NCBI GenBank assembly: GCA_000697665.1
Contig: KL197724.1
Coordinates: 187,991-251,990, forward strand
Direction of reading: 5' to 3'
DNA: 64,000 bases
Source: Jaapia argillacea MUCL 33604
Lineage: Eukaryota; Basidiomycota; Agaricomycetes; Jaapiales; Jaapiaceae
Position 1 is the stretch's first letter, and every line of letters begins with the position of its first letter. The notes below the pieces were generated by a model. The model saw only the letters and a list, made by a program, of their open reading frames with translations. It did not search any database and was not told where the DNA came from. The translations under genes and the position numbers were made by a program. Below, one piece after another: positions 1-13,557 of the stretch.

Positions 1-2444
<2,444 letters not shown>

Positions 2445-2626
2445 ACAACTTTTCTATCACTGCCATATCGAGTCATTAGAATCGGACTTTGAAAACAATC
2501 CCACGACCCTATAATCGGCCGTGTACGGCCTGGAGCACGGTTACACGCTGACCAAACGCCTCTGCAGGCTCAAGACGACAACGAACACAAGAAATCACCG
2601 ACAACGACAACGACCGGCAGGATATT
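2445..2626. promoter_or_regulatory. Divergent intergenic region between KRS1 and the RBR ligase
   Basis: Only 182 bases separate the upstream KRS1 ATG (2444, minus) from the RBR ligase ATG (2627, plus), or 272 bases if the inner KRS1 start is used. Both promoters and 5' leaders must fit here, so it is probably a bidirectional promoter. I see no clear TATA box. Confidence 0.4.
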
Positions 2627-4707
2627 ATGTCTGACTTTGAATACTCCGATGAAGAGGCAGACTATTTCTACGACGATGAAGAGGAAATGGACACACAAGA
2701 GGATGGTGAGTACTGCTTGGTCGTGCGCCGGACGCAGCAATTGAGGCGCTAATCATTGACCGACTAGGATCAGCGCCCTCAGACGACGATATGGACATGG
2801 AAACATTCAACGATGATTTCAGGGTAACAGGGAAAGGGAAACGCAAGTCGTACGAAGTCGAATGCGAGCCATTGAGCAAGAGTGACGTTGAGAAGCTCAT
2901 GCAGCAGGACGTCGATCACATCAGTGGGATCTTTGGCGTAGACGTAAGTCATACCGTCATGTCGAGACATGCTCCAGCGGCTTATCGTTATTGACGCAGG
3001 ACACGACGGCGTCGTTACTCCTTCGGTTCATGGACTGGAACAAGGAGAAACTTATCGAAAAGTACATGGATAACGCTTCAGCAATCAGCATTTCAGCCGG
3101 TATCTCTCAACCGTCCATACCTTCTCTCCCCCCTCCTATCCGAGCATCCTCTCTGAGTCGAGGAGTCGAGAAACCCGCCACTCGGCGCTCAGTCCGGTCC
3201 GCCCCATCCGTTTCTGCCAAACTCCTCACCAAGACGAAATCCCTGGAACCTTTCGTCTGCCCCATCTGTTTCGACGACACTCAATCTGACACCATGTCTC
3301 TGTCATGCGATCATGCTTTCTGCACTTCATGTTGGAATGCATACATCACCAGCAAGATTCGAGAAGAAGGCGAGCACTGGATACGTTGCATGGCTGAAGG
3401 GTGTTCCCTCGTTGCTCCCGACCCCTTCGTCAAGTCCGCTCTCGGGACCGATACCGCTACTTGGGAGCGATTCCAAGAACTCTTGGTCCGTCACTTTGTC
3501 AGTCACAACCGCAACCTCAAGTACTGCCCGTACCCGGAGTGTACTTACACCGTCTCTTGCCCGAGCGCCGCATCGAAGTCTTCGTTGGCTTCCATGGTTC
3601 CCACTGTGACTTGTGGTGCTTCACCCGACCATCAGTTCTGCTTTGGATGTGCGATCGAGTCTGATCACCGACCAGTCATTTGTGCGGTGGCTAGTATGTG
3701 GCTGAGGAAGTGTCGCGACGATAGTGAAACTGCTAATTGGATCAAGAGTAACACGAAGGAGTGTAACAAATGTCAGAGTACGATTGAGAAGAATGGTGGC
3801 TGCAAGTACGTGTTCGGTTTCTCGAAATCTACTCTTCAGTTACTTAATATTGGTTTATAGCCACATGACGTGCAAGAAGTGCAAGCATGAATTTTGCTGG
3901 GTCTGTATGGGTATGTTCTTCAATTGTGTACTTTGGTGATGGCGAGTCTTAACCTTACCATAGGCCCATGGAGCGAACACGGCACGGCTTGGTACTCTTG
4001 CAATCGCTACGATGAGAAAGCCAGCCAAGATGCCCGGGATTCTCAATCTAAATCTCGTGCATCCCTCGAGCGTTACCTTCACGTGAGTCCCCTCCCACCC
4101 ACGATCAACATCGCCGGAGTTCACCACTATATGCGTTCCCCTTATAGTACTACAACCGTTGGGCCAACCACGAACAATCTGCCAAGCTCTCGATGGAGTT
4201 GCACGCCAAGACGGAGAAGAAGATGGAGGAGATGCAAATCACGTCTGCTTTGACTTGGATTGAGGTTCAGTTCATGAAGAAGGCTGTGGATGAGGTTTTC
4301 AAGTGTCGCATGACCTTGAAGTGGACTTATGCCATGGCTTATTATTTGGAGAAGGGTAACGAGAAGGAGTTGTTTGAAGATAATCAACGGTATGTCGTCA
4401 TCCTTCATTTTGAGTAGGCTCGTAGGCTAATAGAATTCGTTCAGTGATTTGGAGAAGGCCGTCGAGGATCTTTCAGAATTGCTCGAGCAGCCAATTGAAG
4501 CTGATAACATCCCTACTCTTCGTCAGAAAGTAACCGACAAGACTGTACGTCCACCTTTTTGCGTCCTCCCTTCATCGCATGGCTTATATTCTGCATTTTG
4601 TCTAGGTTTATGTCCAAAAGCGCAATGAGATCATGTTAGAAGATACCGCTAATGGATTCTTAGAAGGCCGCTGGACCTGGAATGGAACTGTCGAAGGATT
4701 CGACTAG
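2627..4707 (+). CDS. RBR-type (Ariadne family) E3 ubiquitin-protein ligase
   Basis: Predicted RING-between-RING ligase that accepts ubiquitin from an E2 as a thioester and passes it to substrates. Exons 2627-2705, 2768-2943, 3000-3805, 3861-3910, 3964-4082, 4148-4389, 4445-4544, 4606-4707 give 557 residues, the usual Ariadne size. An acidic N-terminus ([19 protein letters not shown]) is followed by the Ariadne-type helix ([20 protein letters not shown]). RING1 starts near residue 172 (CPICFDD), then the IBR with its Cys/His pairs, then RING2 near residue 340 ([19 protein letters not shown]); Cys ~353 in GGCNHM matches the family's catalytic cysteine. The end ([20 protein letters not shown] and a helical bundle) matches the autoinhibitory Ariadne domain. 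All introns are 53-65 nt and in phase. The start is the only ATG ahead of the conserved acidic N-terminus. Confidence 0.95.
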
Positions 4708-5935
4708 ATTGAACGTCAATCACCTTGTATCCCCCTCCCAAACACCTTTGTAAAATGCCTCACCTTTACTCTATTCACTTCCTAGCCTACCACCATTCCG
4801 CCCATATCCATCCATCTCTACCTACGAACTTTGTTGGCATCTGACACCCGACTCCAGCCTCATTTCCTTCTCCTTTACATTCATCTCAGCCCTCGTTTTC
4901 TATCGCTGGCACACCCCCTGCTATCACTAGTACTATCCCCCCATTCCACTGTATCACTTGATCGTTTCTCTGCTCATATATATCATCAGCACTGCGGTGT
5001 AGATTTAACGGATTATTCGCGCTGAACGCCCGTTGAGGAGAATGCGATGTCCGACTGTGGATTGGAAAGGTTGACGCAACTTTGATTCGACCCTACCCGT
5101 ACCTCGTCCCTCTCTGGCACACCATGACCAAGGCGCTGAATCGTTCCCCGTTGCAGAGACAAGCTCATACACAAGCAGTCTGATTTCTGCCAACCTCTGG
5201 AGGTTCGGACCTGCTTCTCCATGACTCGCCATATGCACTGACACGTATCGTGCTCGGGATCTAAATTCGGTGGACACGGAGCGTACGGCTTCATTGGTTT
5301 TCTCTTTGCTGGGTCCTACTGCAGTGGCTATGTCCAGCTCACGATTGAGGGTCGAAGCCCTCATGTCTCTTGGGCCGTGTTTTAGCAATTACGATCGTTC
5401 CGTCGATCGTTCGGACTGGTTGGTTGGTGCATATCAAAGCTGTTCCCGGCTCCTCTATTTGCTGGCACAAAAGCTGCGTACATGATGGTTTACTGCACAG
5501 TAAAAACTCAATCATATGGACCTCGGCGTTAGCTTGAAGGCGCCTCATTCGCCCATCGCTGTGCAATTCTACCTACAGACGTGTGTTCCTTTATCGAGGA
5601 GCTGAGTACCTAGAGTTACTTCAGGTCATTGGTTCCCGAAGATAGCAACAAAGACCTGGGCGGTCGATTTTGTTGTTGCTCTGTGCACAGCCTCACAGCT
5701 GTTTCTTCTCCAAGGTTCTTACGTTCGTGGTCTGAATATGCCCCAAGGGCCCGGGTTGTATACATGCTTTGATCCACGTTCCTCCTCTACACTGTTTCCA
5801 CCGAAATCGCTTCCCAATCAAGTCTCGAGTCATGATACTTAATGTAAGCCAACCATGCAATGCTCAGTGCCGGATTTACTTATAATCCTTGGATGCGTAG
5901 GATCAAGCACCACCGCCATACCCCGCAGAAGGAAA
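4708..5935. other. Intergenic region, no gene recognised
   Basis: Holds the 3' flank of the RBR ligase gene (pyrimidine-rich around 4780-4950) and the upstream region of the C2H2 gene. Short open frames on both strands show no domain, signal peptide or splice-supported extension. A GT...AG pair at about 5843-5901 just before the C2H2 start may be a 5' UTR intron. Confidence 0.5.
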
Positions 5936-6876
5936 ATGTCAGCACCCAGAAACAACCCCCAGCGACAGCACGCCTCGGGTTATGGCCCACAGGCTCCCTT
6001 TCATCGGAGTCCATCTCGAGCTATGCCTCGTCCCCCAGCGCCCTCCATAGCGCCCTCCCACCCTCCTCAGCACCCAAACGTCTTCAATTCTCCACCCCCA
6101 GCTCCCAACCACTATCACTGGAATTCCTTCCCATCACCAGCCCCGTCCTTTCGCGATACCCCCAACAATGAGTACATGTCCCCCAGGACCCCTCATTACA
6201 ATCCAGGCCCTCGAATACCTGGCAATTATCCCCACCGGGTGCCTCCTCCCCCAGATTGGGATCCTGGCTATGGGACATTACCCTCAAATTACAGTCAAGG
6301 GCCGTTCCCCACGACATTCAACTCGCCGCCAATATCCCAGCCACCGTCTCAACTCCAAGCACCGCCCCACCGCCCGACTCGCCATAACGACCGCTGCCCT
6401 CCACCTCAATTCGCCTCAAATTTATACCCACCAGACGTCAGCGATTTCTCCTCTTACGATGTACTTAATCACTTTCAGACGTACCCCTCGGATCCACTAT
6501 TCGATAACGGGTATGGATCACCTCCCATGCATTTCGACCCCAACATGGCGTCGCCCTCTTCCCATGTCCCTCGACAAGATGTCGCCACCCCTGCTGTCGT
6601 TCGGGCTAGCCAGGGCAGAAGGAAAGATAAAGGACCTCAGAGGCACATCTGTGTCGTTTGCAGGAGGGATTTTACAAGGAAGTCGAACCTTGAAGGTTAC
6701 TAGTAACCCTTTCCCTTGCGTTTTCATGCTTGATCTGATAGTTGATGCCTTGCCGCGCTGTAGCTCATTATCTCGCACACACTGACGAACGACCGGAGGT
6801 CTGCTCTCAAGACTGCGGTCGTGCGTTCAGGACGAGGAGTGATCGTATCCGCCACGAGAAGCATTTTAGGCATTAG
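5936..6876 (+). CDS. Small C2H2 zinc-finger protein (likely transcription factor)
   Basis: Two exons, 5936-6695 and 6764-6876, encode 290 residues. The first ~235 are Pro/Ser/Tyr/Asn-rich and look disordered. The C-terminus has two adjacent C2H2 fingers split by the intron: CVVCRRDFTRKSNLEAHYLAH (C-x2-C-x12-H-x3-H) and a second with C-x3-C spacing (CSQDCGRAFRTRSDRIRHEKH). The join GAA-G|CT restores the first His of finger 1, which supports the intron. The protein stops a few residues after finger 2. The pair resembles DNA-binding fingers of basidiomycete regulators; target genes cannot be inferred. An upstream in-frame ATG at 5855 would add 27 residues, but 5936 is preferred because the stretch before it looks like UTR or intron. 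Confidence 0.75.
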
Positions 6877-7503
6877 GTATGTACCACCCATCGGACTAAT
6901 ATTTTCCTCGCTAATGCTGCTATGGAACAGCTTCTTCGACAGCAGGGCTTTGATTGGCTGATGTGTCCCCGCCTGCGAGTGCACCAGGTGCATTAGTTCA
7001 TGTTTAATCCATATCATAATTCCACGAGGACAATATACATTAGTTCTATCTTGTTGTGCTATTCCTTCGGGATCAGTTTCTCGGACCCATATCTCCTTCA
7101 CCAGCAGTGCAATGAGATTGGGCCCACCCCTCCGTTCAATTTGACTTCTGATGGGTGGTCAAGATCCTACGATACCGGAGATTCCAGTAACAAGGCGTTG
7201 GTGAAACACATGGAAGGCGTCATGCGGAATTGTACTAAAGTCGTCGATTTCAGGCTGAGGTGGTGCCGTGCGGTATGTTTTCCATCTATTGGGATGTTCA
7301 TATGCTAGACCCCGGCGAGAACGGACGGCCAAGCATGATTGTCGGAGCAGGTGCGTTTCAAGAAACATGAGAGTGTTGGGTACGACTCCGGATCCGGGAG
7401 CAGCGGTAGGCCAGCTCCAAATGAAAGGTCAACTTTCTTTAGTCCTCGACAAAAATGGCGAAAGAGGATACAACCGTCGTCGATGTTACATCAAAAAGGT
7501 ACA
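6877..7503. other. Intergenic region between convergent genes
   Basis: Contains the 3' flanks of the C2H2 gene (plus) and the SUZ12-like gene (minus). A GT...AG pair immediately after the C2H2 stop (6877 to about 6930) might be a 3' UTR intron. Small open frames (for example 7000-7308 plus) have no recognisable features. Confidence 0.4.
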
Positions 7504-10500
7504 CTAAACTGCTACACTCATCTCCCTCCTCCCCAACACCAAACCCTCATAATGCATCAAGACTTTCGCGACCTGCGCTCCAGTCAAAAACCTATTGACG
7601 ACCAACATCTGGCGACGACACATGAACAATTCCTCAATCAACAAAAAGAGCTTCAAAAACGACGTACAAGCAACCACTGCCTCAGCGCTAGCCAACCAGC
7701 AGCAAGATGAATCATTTCCCAATATTCATCAACGAACGTCATCGTGCCCATCACATAATTCGCGACAAAAGCATTGCTAAACACAACCGAAAAAAAGTCA
7801 ACAAGGATCCAACTGTTCCATCAACACCCACTAAAAACGACACCCACCGATTAAGCAATATCCACCTCCCCCAAAGAGCCATGATGACTTTGTCCTCATC
7901 CCTGACATCGTCCAACTCAAAAATCTTTTCCTCCTTATCAATCACAAACCATTTTAACACGCCAAATTTCGCTTCGAGGGGTTCATCACAGGCTCCTAAA
8001 AGGTCGTATAACCTAGGTCCTCCAGGACGGCAAGAGAAATGGAGGGAGGGACCGTAGGGGAGGTATGGAGGGTTAGCGGCTGGGCCCAAGGGGACGCCAT
8101 TCAAGGTTGTGGGGATTGAAGAGGTGGTTGATTCGGCTCGGGTGTAAGTAGAAGAGGAAGAGGTTGAGGGGAATGGGGATGTTGCGTGTGAAGATGGTGG
8201 TGCGGGTTGGAATTTGAATTTGAGATGGATGGGAGAGGTGTGTTGTGGTACTGGGATTACTTCGTGTTCGAGCGATCTGAGAGGCGAGGGCGTTCGTGGA
8301 TGGATGACAACCTCTGGTTCGGCTGAAGGTGTGATAAGTGGTGTACGGACTAGCTCTGTTTCCAGTTCCTCTTCGGACGAGGACGATGAGGAAGAAGAGG
8401 AAGGTGGACTGAGAAGGATGGTATGGTAAACGATAGGTATAAAGAGGATATGAAGGAAACCGAGGACATACCCAGAGATACTATCCTCCCGTTTCGGAAG
8501 GTTAACCACAATCTTCCACCTCGAAACCTACCTTCCAAACTTCAGAAACGACCACCCACAAAAGAAAATTACGCAAAACCCACCTCATCACCATCCTTCT
8601 CAGCTTCCCAAACAACCCCCACACTCTCGTGATCCCACTCCATATGACTCATCAACATCCTCCTGTTCGCAAAAGGTCCAAATAACACAGGACCACATAA
8701 AGGACATACCCACTCCCTAATACCACCCACCATCCACTCGCAAATCTCTCCCTCCCCCTCCTCCTCTTCGTCATCCTCATCCAAATCAGGGTTATGGTAC
8801 CTATAAAGGACATCCAAAACCTCCTTCTCCTCTCCAGGACCAACAGGCACACCAAGCGCCAAACAATGGTTAAAAAACCCTCTTCTCAGGTTCCGGCGTA
8901 GAAAGGGTAATCGATGGATAGAACCCAACAAACCAACCGCCGACGAATACCAATCCAAGATCAACTCCGGTGAGCGAAGTTCCCATTCAACCTCGGGCTC
9001 AGAATCACTAGGCGAATCGGGTTGTGGTCGGTCAGAAGATGGATTCGATTCCAAAGGATAACCCGTATCCTCCGGCTCATCCAAATCTGAATTCATGGAG
9101 ATATCACTTTCGGCTGTAGCAGATACCGCATGAGTCTTCTTAGCAGCTTTGGTTGCTAATTGTGTACGACGAGCAGGGACGACTGGAGGGAAGAGTTTCC
9201 GAGCTGCTTTGACGCCTTTTCGGTTTGTGTGATGATGTGAGGGGTTTAGGTCGGCGGAGCTGTGATCACTTGAATTAAGAAATGATGAATCAATCGTGTG
9301 CACTTATCCCAGAGCTTGAAAGAGACAAGATATTTACCTGGAAACCTCATCATCCGCACTACTCTCCTCATCAACATCACTATCAACATCCACATCAACG
9401 CTCCTAACACTCCTCCCATCCGGCAACAGCTTAATCGCAGGACTCCGCTTCGCCACCTCAGTTCTTTCCCTCCCACCCATCGAACGCGCGACCATCCTCA
9501 TCCGCGGAGCTGCAGACCAACTGAGCGCATCGATGCCTAGTGGGATGTGGGCTCCACCATCCTCGCGACGGAGGTTCTTGATAAGCCAATCTGGGAGTGG
9601 GAGGGACGATTTGGATGGGGGTGTTGAGTGGGTTGAGCGGGCTGGGGAGGCGATGTAGGTGAATGGAGGGTGAGGGTGGGGAGGGTGTGGATGGAGAGAT
9701 TTGCGTGCCGCTTTGGTTGGTTGTTTTCCCGCTGATGAACGGATGTTAAAAGTAAGGTTACGGGAAACTGGGAAGGGAGAAAGGACGAACGGAGGGATGG
9801 ACGGGGTTGGGATGTATGTGTTTTAGACCGGATGGCATTCTATCGAAGGAGTAAGGGTCAACTAAATATGAACAAGAAAGGGATGAGGTGGGAGAGAGGT
9901 GATCACTTGATCGTTAGAGGAAGCGTATGCATAAGATTTCCTAGCAGGTCCTTGTTGTGGCCTAGGACCACCCCTCGAAGGAATCCAACCAACTTGTTTC
10001 GTATATACTCGCGATTGTGGTCCACTCCCGTAGTTACCTGACCACGATTTCGTGCCTTAAAAACGACTCAGTAACACGAAAAAACACATGGTAGTAATGA
10101 TGGAGGGAGAGATGGTACCTGGCATGGATTTCCGTGGAGTCGACATTGCCGACTTTGCACCTACTTTCGACGTCGAGGGTCCAGCTCTTGGAACAGATTT
10201 CGAAGGGACAATATAACGTGGACCTCCAGTTTCCCGCCCCAAGGGTGATCCCGACTTTGCAGCTATCGTCTTGATGGTACTCGGCCCCCTGGCGGGTGGG
10301 TTGGGAGGAGGTGGCATAGGCTGGAAAGACACTGATTTCCGAGCTACATTCTGCCCCGTAGCTGCAGGAACAGGTGTTTTGGATATTGTGGGTCGTTGTG
10401 GGTTCATGAATGGGTTTGGAGAACGAGATTTAGGATTCGTTTGGTTGGAGAAGATGATAAGGTGGTGTACGTCGATTCGGTGTCAATGCCATCGAAACTA

Positions 10501-10699
10501 AATCAGCACGAGGAGTCCAAGGTTCATTCAGGAATATAGCGAAGAGCCATATCGATGCATCGGTCGACAAGTAGTCACGGTGCAAATATAACAAAGGCTC
10601 GTCGGGAAGTATGATTTGTTGACGAGCACGAAGGAGTCGTAAGTGAGCAAGTCGTATTCGGAGGTCGTACACAGGAGAACCCAAGTTCAAAACACCCAT
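7504..10699 (-). CDS. SUZ12: SUZ12-like Polycomb repressive complex 2 subunit (VEFS-box, C2H2 finger)
   Basis: Likely scaffold subunit of PRC2, the histone H3K27 methyltransferase. Exons (minus): 10471-10699, 10119-10361, 9338-9767, 8584-9259, 8472-8527, 7848-8408, 7668-7776, 7504-7608, in frame throughout; 802 residues. Near residues 25-45 the stretch LRARQQIILPDEPLLYLHRD resembles the SUZ12/EMF2 motif [20 protein letters not shown]. A single C2H2 finger lies at ~486-511 (CPLCGPVLFGPFANRRMLMS...HMEWDH). The C-terminal ~100 residues match a VEFS box: FELDDVRDEDKVIMALWGRW, then NAFVANYVMGTMTFVDEYWE, then VVNRFLTGAQVAKVLMHYEG. Linkers are acidic, Ser- and Pro-rich. The 351-nt gap between exons 2 and 3 holds an open stretch (9907-10037) flanked by AG and GT that does not keep frame, so the N-terminal half is less certain than the C-terminal half. 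Confidence 0.75.
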
Positions 10700-10771
10700 C
10701 TACCTCCCCGAACCAAAACCATCCAATTCCCACCATCCACAACCCACCCCCAAAATCAGGCACCCCCAAAA

Positions 10772-11740
10772 TCAGGCCTTCCCAAACTTCAAAAACTCCT
10801 CAAAATTATGCCTCGTACTCTCATTACAAGGCTCAGGCGGTTCCGCCCACAAACATCCATTCTCTCCCTCCGGGCCCATCTCCGCAATCTTGCCCGTCAA
10901 ACTCCTGTTCGTCACCAACTCTTTCACAGCATCTTCAAGTACCCACTGTGGTGTCTCTATCATCCCTTTCAACAATTCCGGGTCTGGAGCTAAATTCGTT
11001 CCTACATCACACACACGATTGTGAGTGAAGGAGAGGGGAGAAGAAAGGTGGGAGGTGGGACTGACGAATGATAGAAGGAGCGATAGCATTAATCGTAATC
11101 CCCTCTCCCTCCAACACAGGCCCCAAACTCCTAACAACACCCACAACACCATGTTTAGCAGCCGCATAAATCGGAGCCAACCTAAACGGATAAATCCCAG
11201 CATTACTAGCCGTACACATTATACTCCCTCCCCTCCCTCCCCTCCTAATAAACTGCATCCCTAACCAAACCGTATACAAACACCCCACCAAGTTCACTTC
11301 TAGCGTTTTGAGTGGGGGCGGGGCTTCGGGGGATAAGGGGAAGGAAGGGGGAGGGGCAGTGAATGATTGGCCGGGTCGGTGTTCGGCGCTGATACCTGCG
11401 TTTGCGATGACGATATCGAGTTTACCGGAGGATTCTGTAAAGGCGGATTCGAAAGCGTTTAGTTGGGAGGCGTAGGATGAGACGTCGCATGCGTGAAACG
11501 TGATTCGGGAAGTTGGGTAAGTGGATTGGAGGGATGCGAGGGGAGGTTCGTTGACGTCGAGGATGGTTACGTTTGCTTTGTTCGATAATAGCATCTTGGT
11601 TATGATTAAACCAATGCCTGATGAACCTCCTACATGACGGATCATCTAGACGTGAGTGACGATGCTGGAAGAAGAGTTAAGGGCGTACCTGTGACGATTG
11701 CATGTGCACCATCAAGATCGAGTCGGGCAGAGGAAGTCAT
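10772..11740 (-). CDS. Short-chain dehydrogenase/reductase, NAD-type
   Basis: Predicted oxidoreductase of the classical SDR family. Exons (minus) 11689-11740, 11066-11629, 10772-11001 encode 281 residues, the normal SDR length. The first intron splits the Rossmann glycine motif: TG|GSSGIG at residues 17-24. An Asp at the end of strand beta-2 (residue 42, TILDVNE) suggests NAD(H) rather than NADP(H). NAG at 93-95, catalytic Ser ~159 (CTASNAG), Tyr 172 and Lys 176 (YAAAK) are all present, so the enzyme should be active. The C-terminal ~75 residues are less conserved; the overall layout resembles 15-hydroxyprostaglandin-dehydrogenase-like SDRs, but the substrate is unknown. Its stop lies ~70 bases before the SUZ12-like start on the same strand. 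Confidence 0.9.
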
Positions 11741-13557
11741 AGCAGAATTAGATGAAGAGATGATCAGTGACACTTGGGGAGGGGAACGATAAGTAGGTAA
11801 TTTGGAAGAGAACGAGGATGCAAGAGATGTTTTGTGAGGACTGGGAAGTTCTTAAAAGGCTCATCGCATTCTCCGGTATTCTTGTAATTGTCAGCTGAAG
11901 GTCATAAGACACCACGATTATTTCGGTCCGAATCCCTTTGGAAACCCTAACCTAGGTTTTACCACGAGGGGGAGCAAGGGATTCAGCGAGGAGTCCGAAT
12001 GTCGGAAATGAGGTTTGGGTCACCTGCGGAGGAGCGGGGTCGAATGAAGAGGTGGGCCTGGTGAGTGGAAGGGGTTGTGAGGCTATGGATTTGGCGTCAA
12101 TGTGGGAGTAGTAATTACGAACCTTTGTTTCGGAGGTTCAAACGGGAATGGGGGCGCATATCCGTTTGAATACCATTTAAGCACCGGAGTAGCGAGGCCC
12201 TTCGAGGAGTGTTGTTCCAGACACCCCGAAAGATCTACAAAGGTGGAACGGTCAGAGTCGAGTGTCACCTCATCCCAAGAGCAAAAGTACAAGAAACTAG
12301 GAACGCCAATACAAGCGAACATGCCACTCCACCTCGTCATGCCAGACAGATGGGTCAACAGGCATATCTACGCATGTATCTACGCATATATGTACAGATA
12401 TATGCGCACATATCCTGTATTCACGGAACTCGGTGGGGCTGGAATACCTTCCCAAAACCTCGATAGGATAGGTAGGTCTGTGGCTCGGGCGATTAGGTAT
12501 GGATGCGCCGTTGAAGAAGGTATGGGTCGAAATAATGAGGATGGTATGGCGGGTAGTCATCTGGTTGGAGAACGGGAAATTTTTGAAGCTCAGGCGGCCC
12601 ACGCAGCTGCGAGCGGCTACGATCACTCTTGGCCCACTTGCAATTTGAGACCTCTGTGAAACTGCCGCTAGTACGCCCTTAGACGGTCAAGGCGATATCA
12701 AAAGTTGCTGGGAAAAACGTGTCTGGATGTCAGGATTGGGGTTGATAGCTGAAAGGAGTGATGAGATGCGGAATTTGTGAAGGTGGGAGTAGAGAGTGTG
12801 CGAACCTTTGAGAGTAGATGTCATCGAGCGCTATTTGGGGACCAAAATAGGTGATCACTTCGAAGCGTCGTTGGAAGTATTCCGACCGGGAAGGGACTGG
12901 GGGATAGTCGTCGACTCCATATCATCGACTCGGGTATCATCTCATCCCAGAACGAAAGGCAGCGAGTGCCGGGAACGTGAACAACAAACGAGAGGAATTG
13001 ATGGACCGGGATAGCTAAGTATAGGTCAATGATTGAGCGATCAACCTAAGCACTCGAGGTGTAACAACGAAGCCGACACGCGATTATAGTTACCATGTCT
13101 GCCTCTGATGATAACTGCGATACCAAAACTCACTAGGAAACACCTATCACCCTCAGAAGAGAGTTCTCTTCACGTTTGACGATCAACACGAGCTGCGCGT
13201 ATGGCGTCTTTTCTCCTGCAATCACGGCCGGGTCCAAGCGATAAACAGCAGTTTACATCGTGCCCCCAGCAGTACACTTCCAACATTAGATATTCCTCCA
13301 TCGATAACTAGGTCGATAATACAGCAAAAGACAACGTGTATGCAGTGCATCATCGAGGAGGAAAGAAAGAGAACAGAGTCGAATCATCGAGAACGTCTCC
13401 AAAAGAGGAAAGCACTTCAAAATATTTTATCTCCCTTTGCCCTTGCGCCTGCCACACTGCAACCCGATACCTTTTCCCCCGCTCATCTTTCCTCTCTTTC
13501 ACCACGTCCATCTCTTATTTCCAATAATCCTTTTGCCTACTCGCTTGATACGACAGC
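11741..13557. other. Intergenic region, no gene recognised
   Basis: A 1.8-kb spacer between divergent genes (SDR minus, Hsp110 plus). A 185-codon open frame at 12102-12659 has no domain, and its middle is produced by a short imperfect repeat (12361-12415), so I do not call it. The last ~200 bases are pyrimidine-rich, as expected of a highly expressed promoter and leader. A 7-bp inverted repeat at 13156-13171 (GAAGAGA-GT-TCTCTTC) is reminiscent of, but not spaced like, a heat-shock element. Confidence 0.4.
12361..12420. repeat. Short imperfect tandem repeat (ATCTACGCATAT-like units)
   Basis: About five diverged units of a ~10-12-base word rich in TACGCATAT/TATGTAC, for example CATATCTACGCATG then TATCTACGCATA. 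It gives Tyr/Ile/Ala periodicity on the plus strand. Looks like a decayed minisatellite. Confidence 0.4.

Noticed and set aside
12102-12659. 185-codon open frame in the SDR-Hsp110 spacer
   Set aside because: No domain or splice context; the central part is a decayed tandem repeat.
13156-13171. Heat-shock element upstream of SSE1
   Set aside because: The inverted repeat GAAGAGA-GT-TCTCTTC does not have the 5-base alternating nGAAn units of a true element and lies ~390 bases from the ATG.
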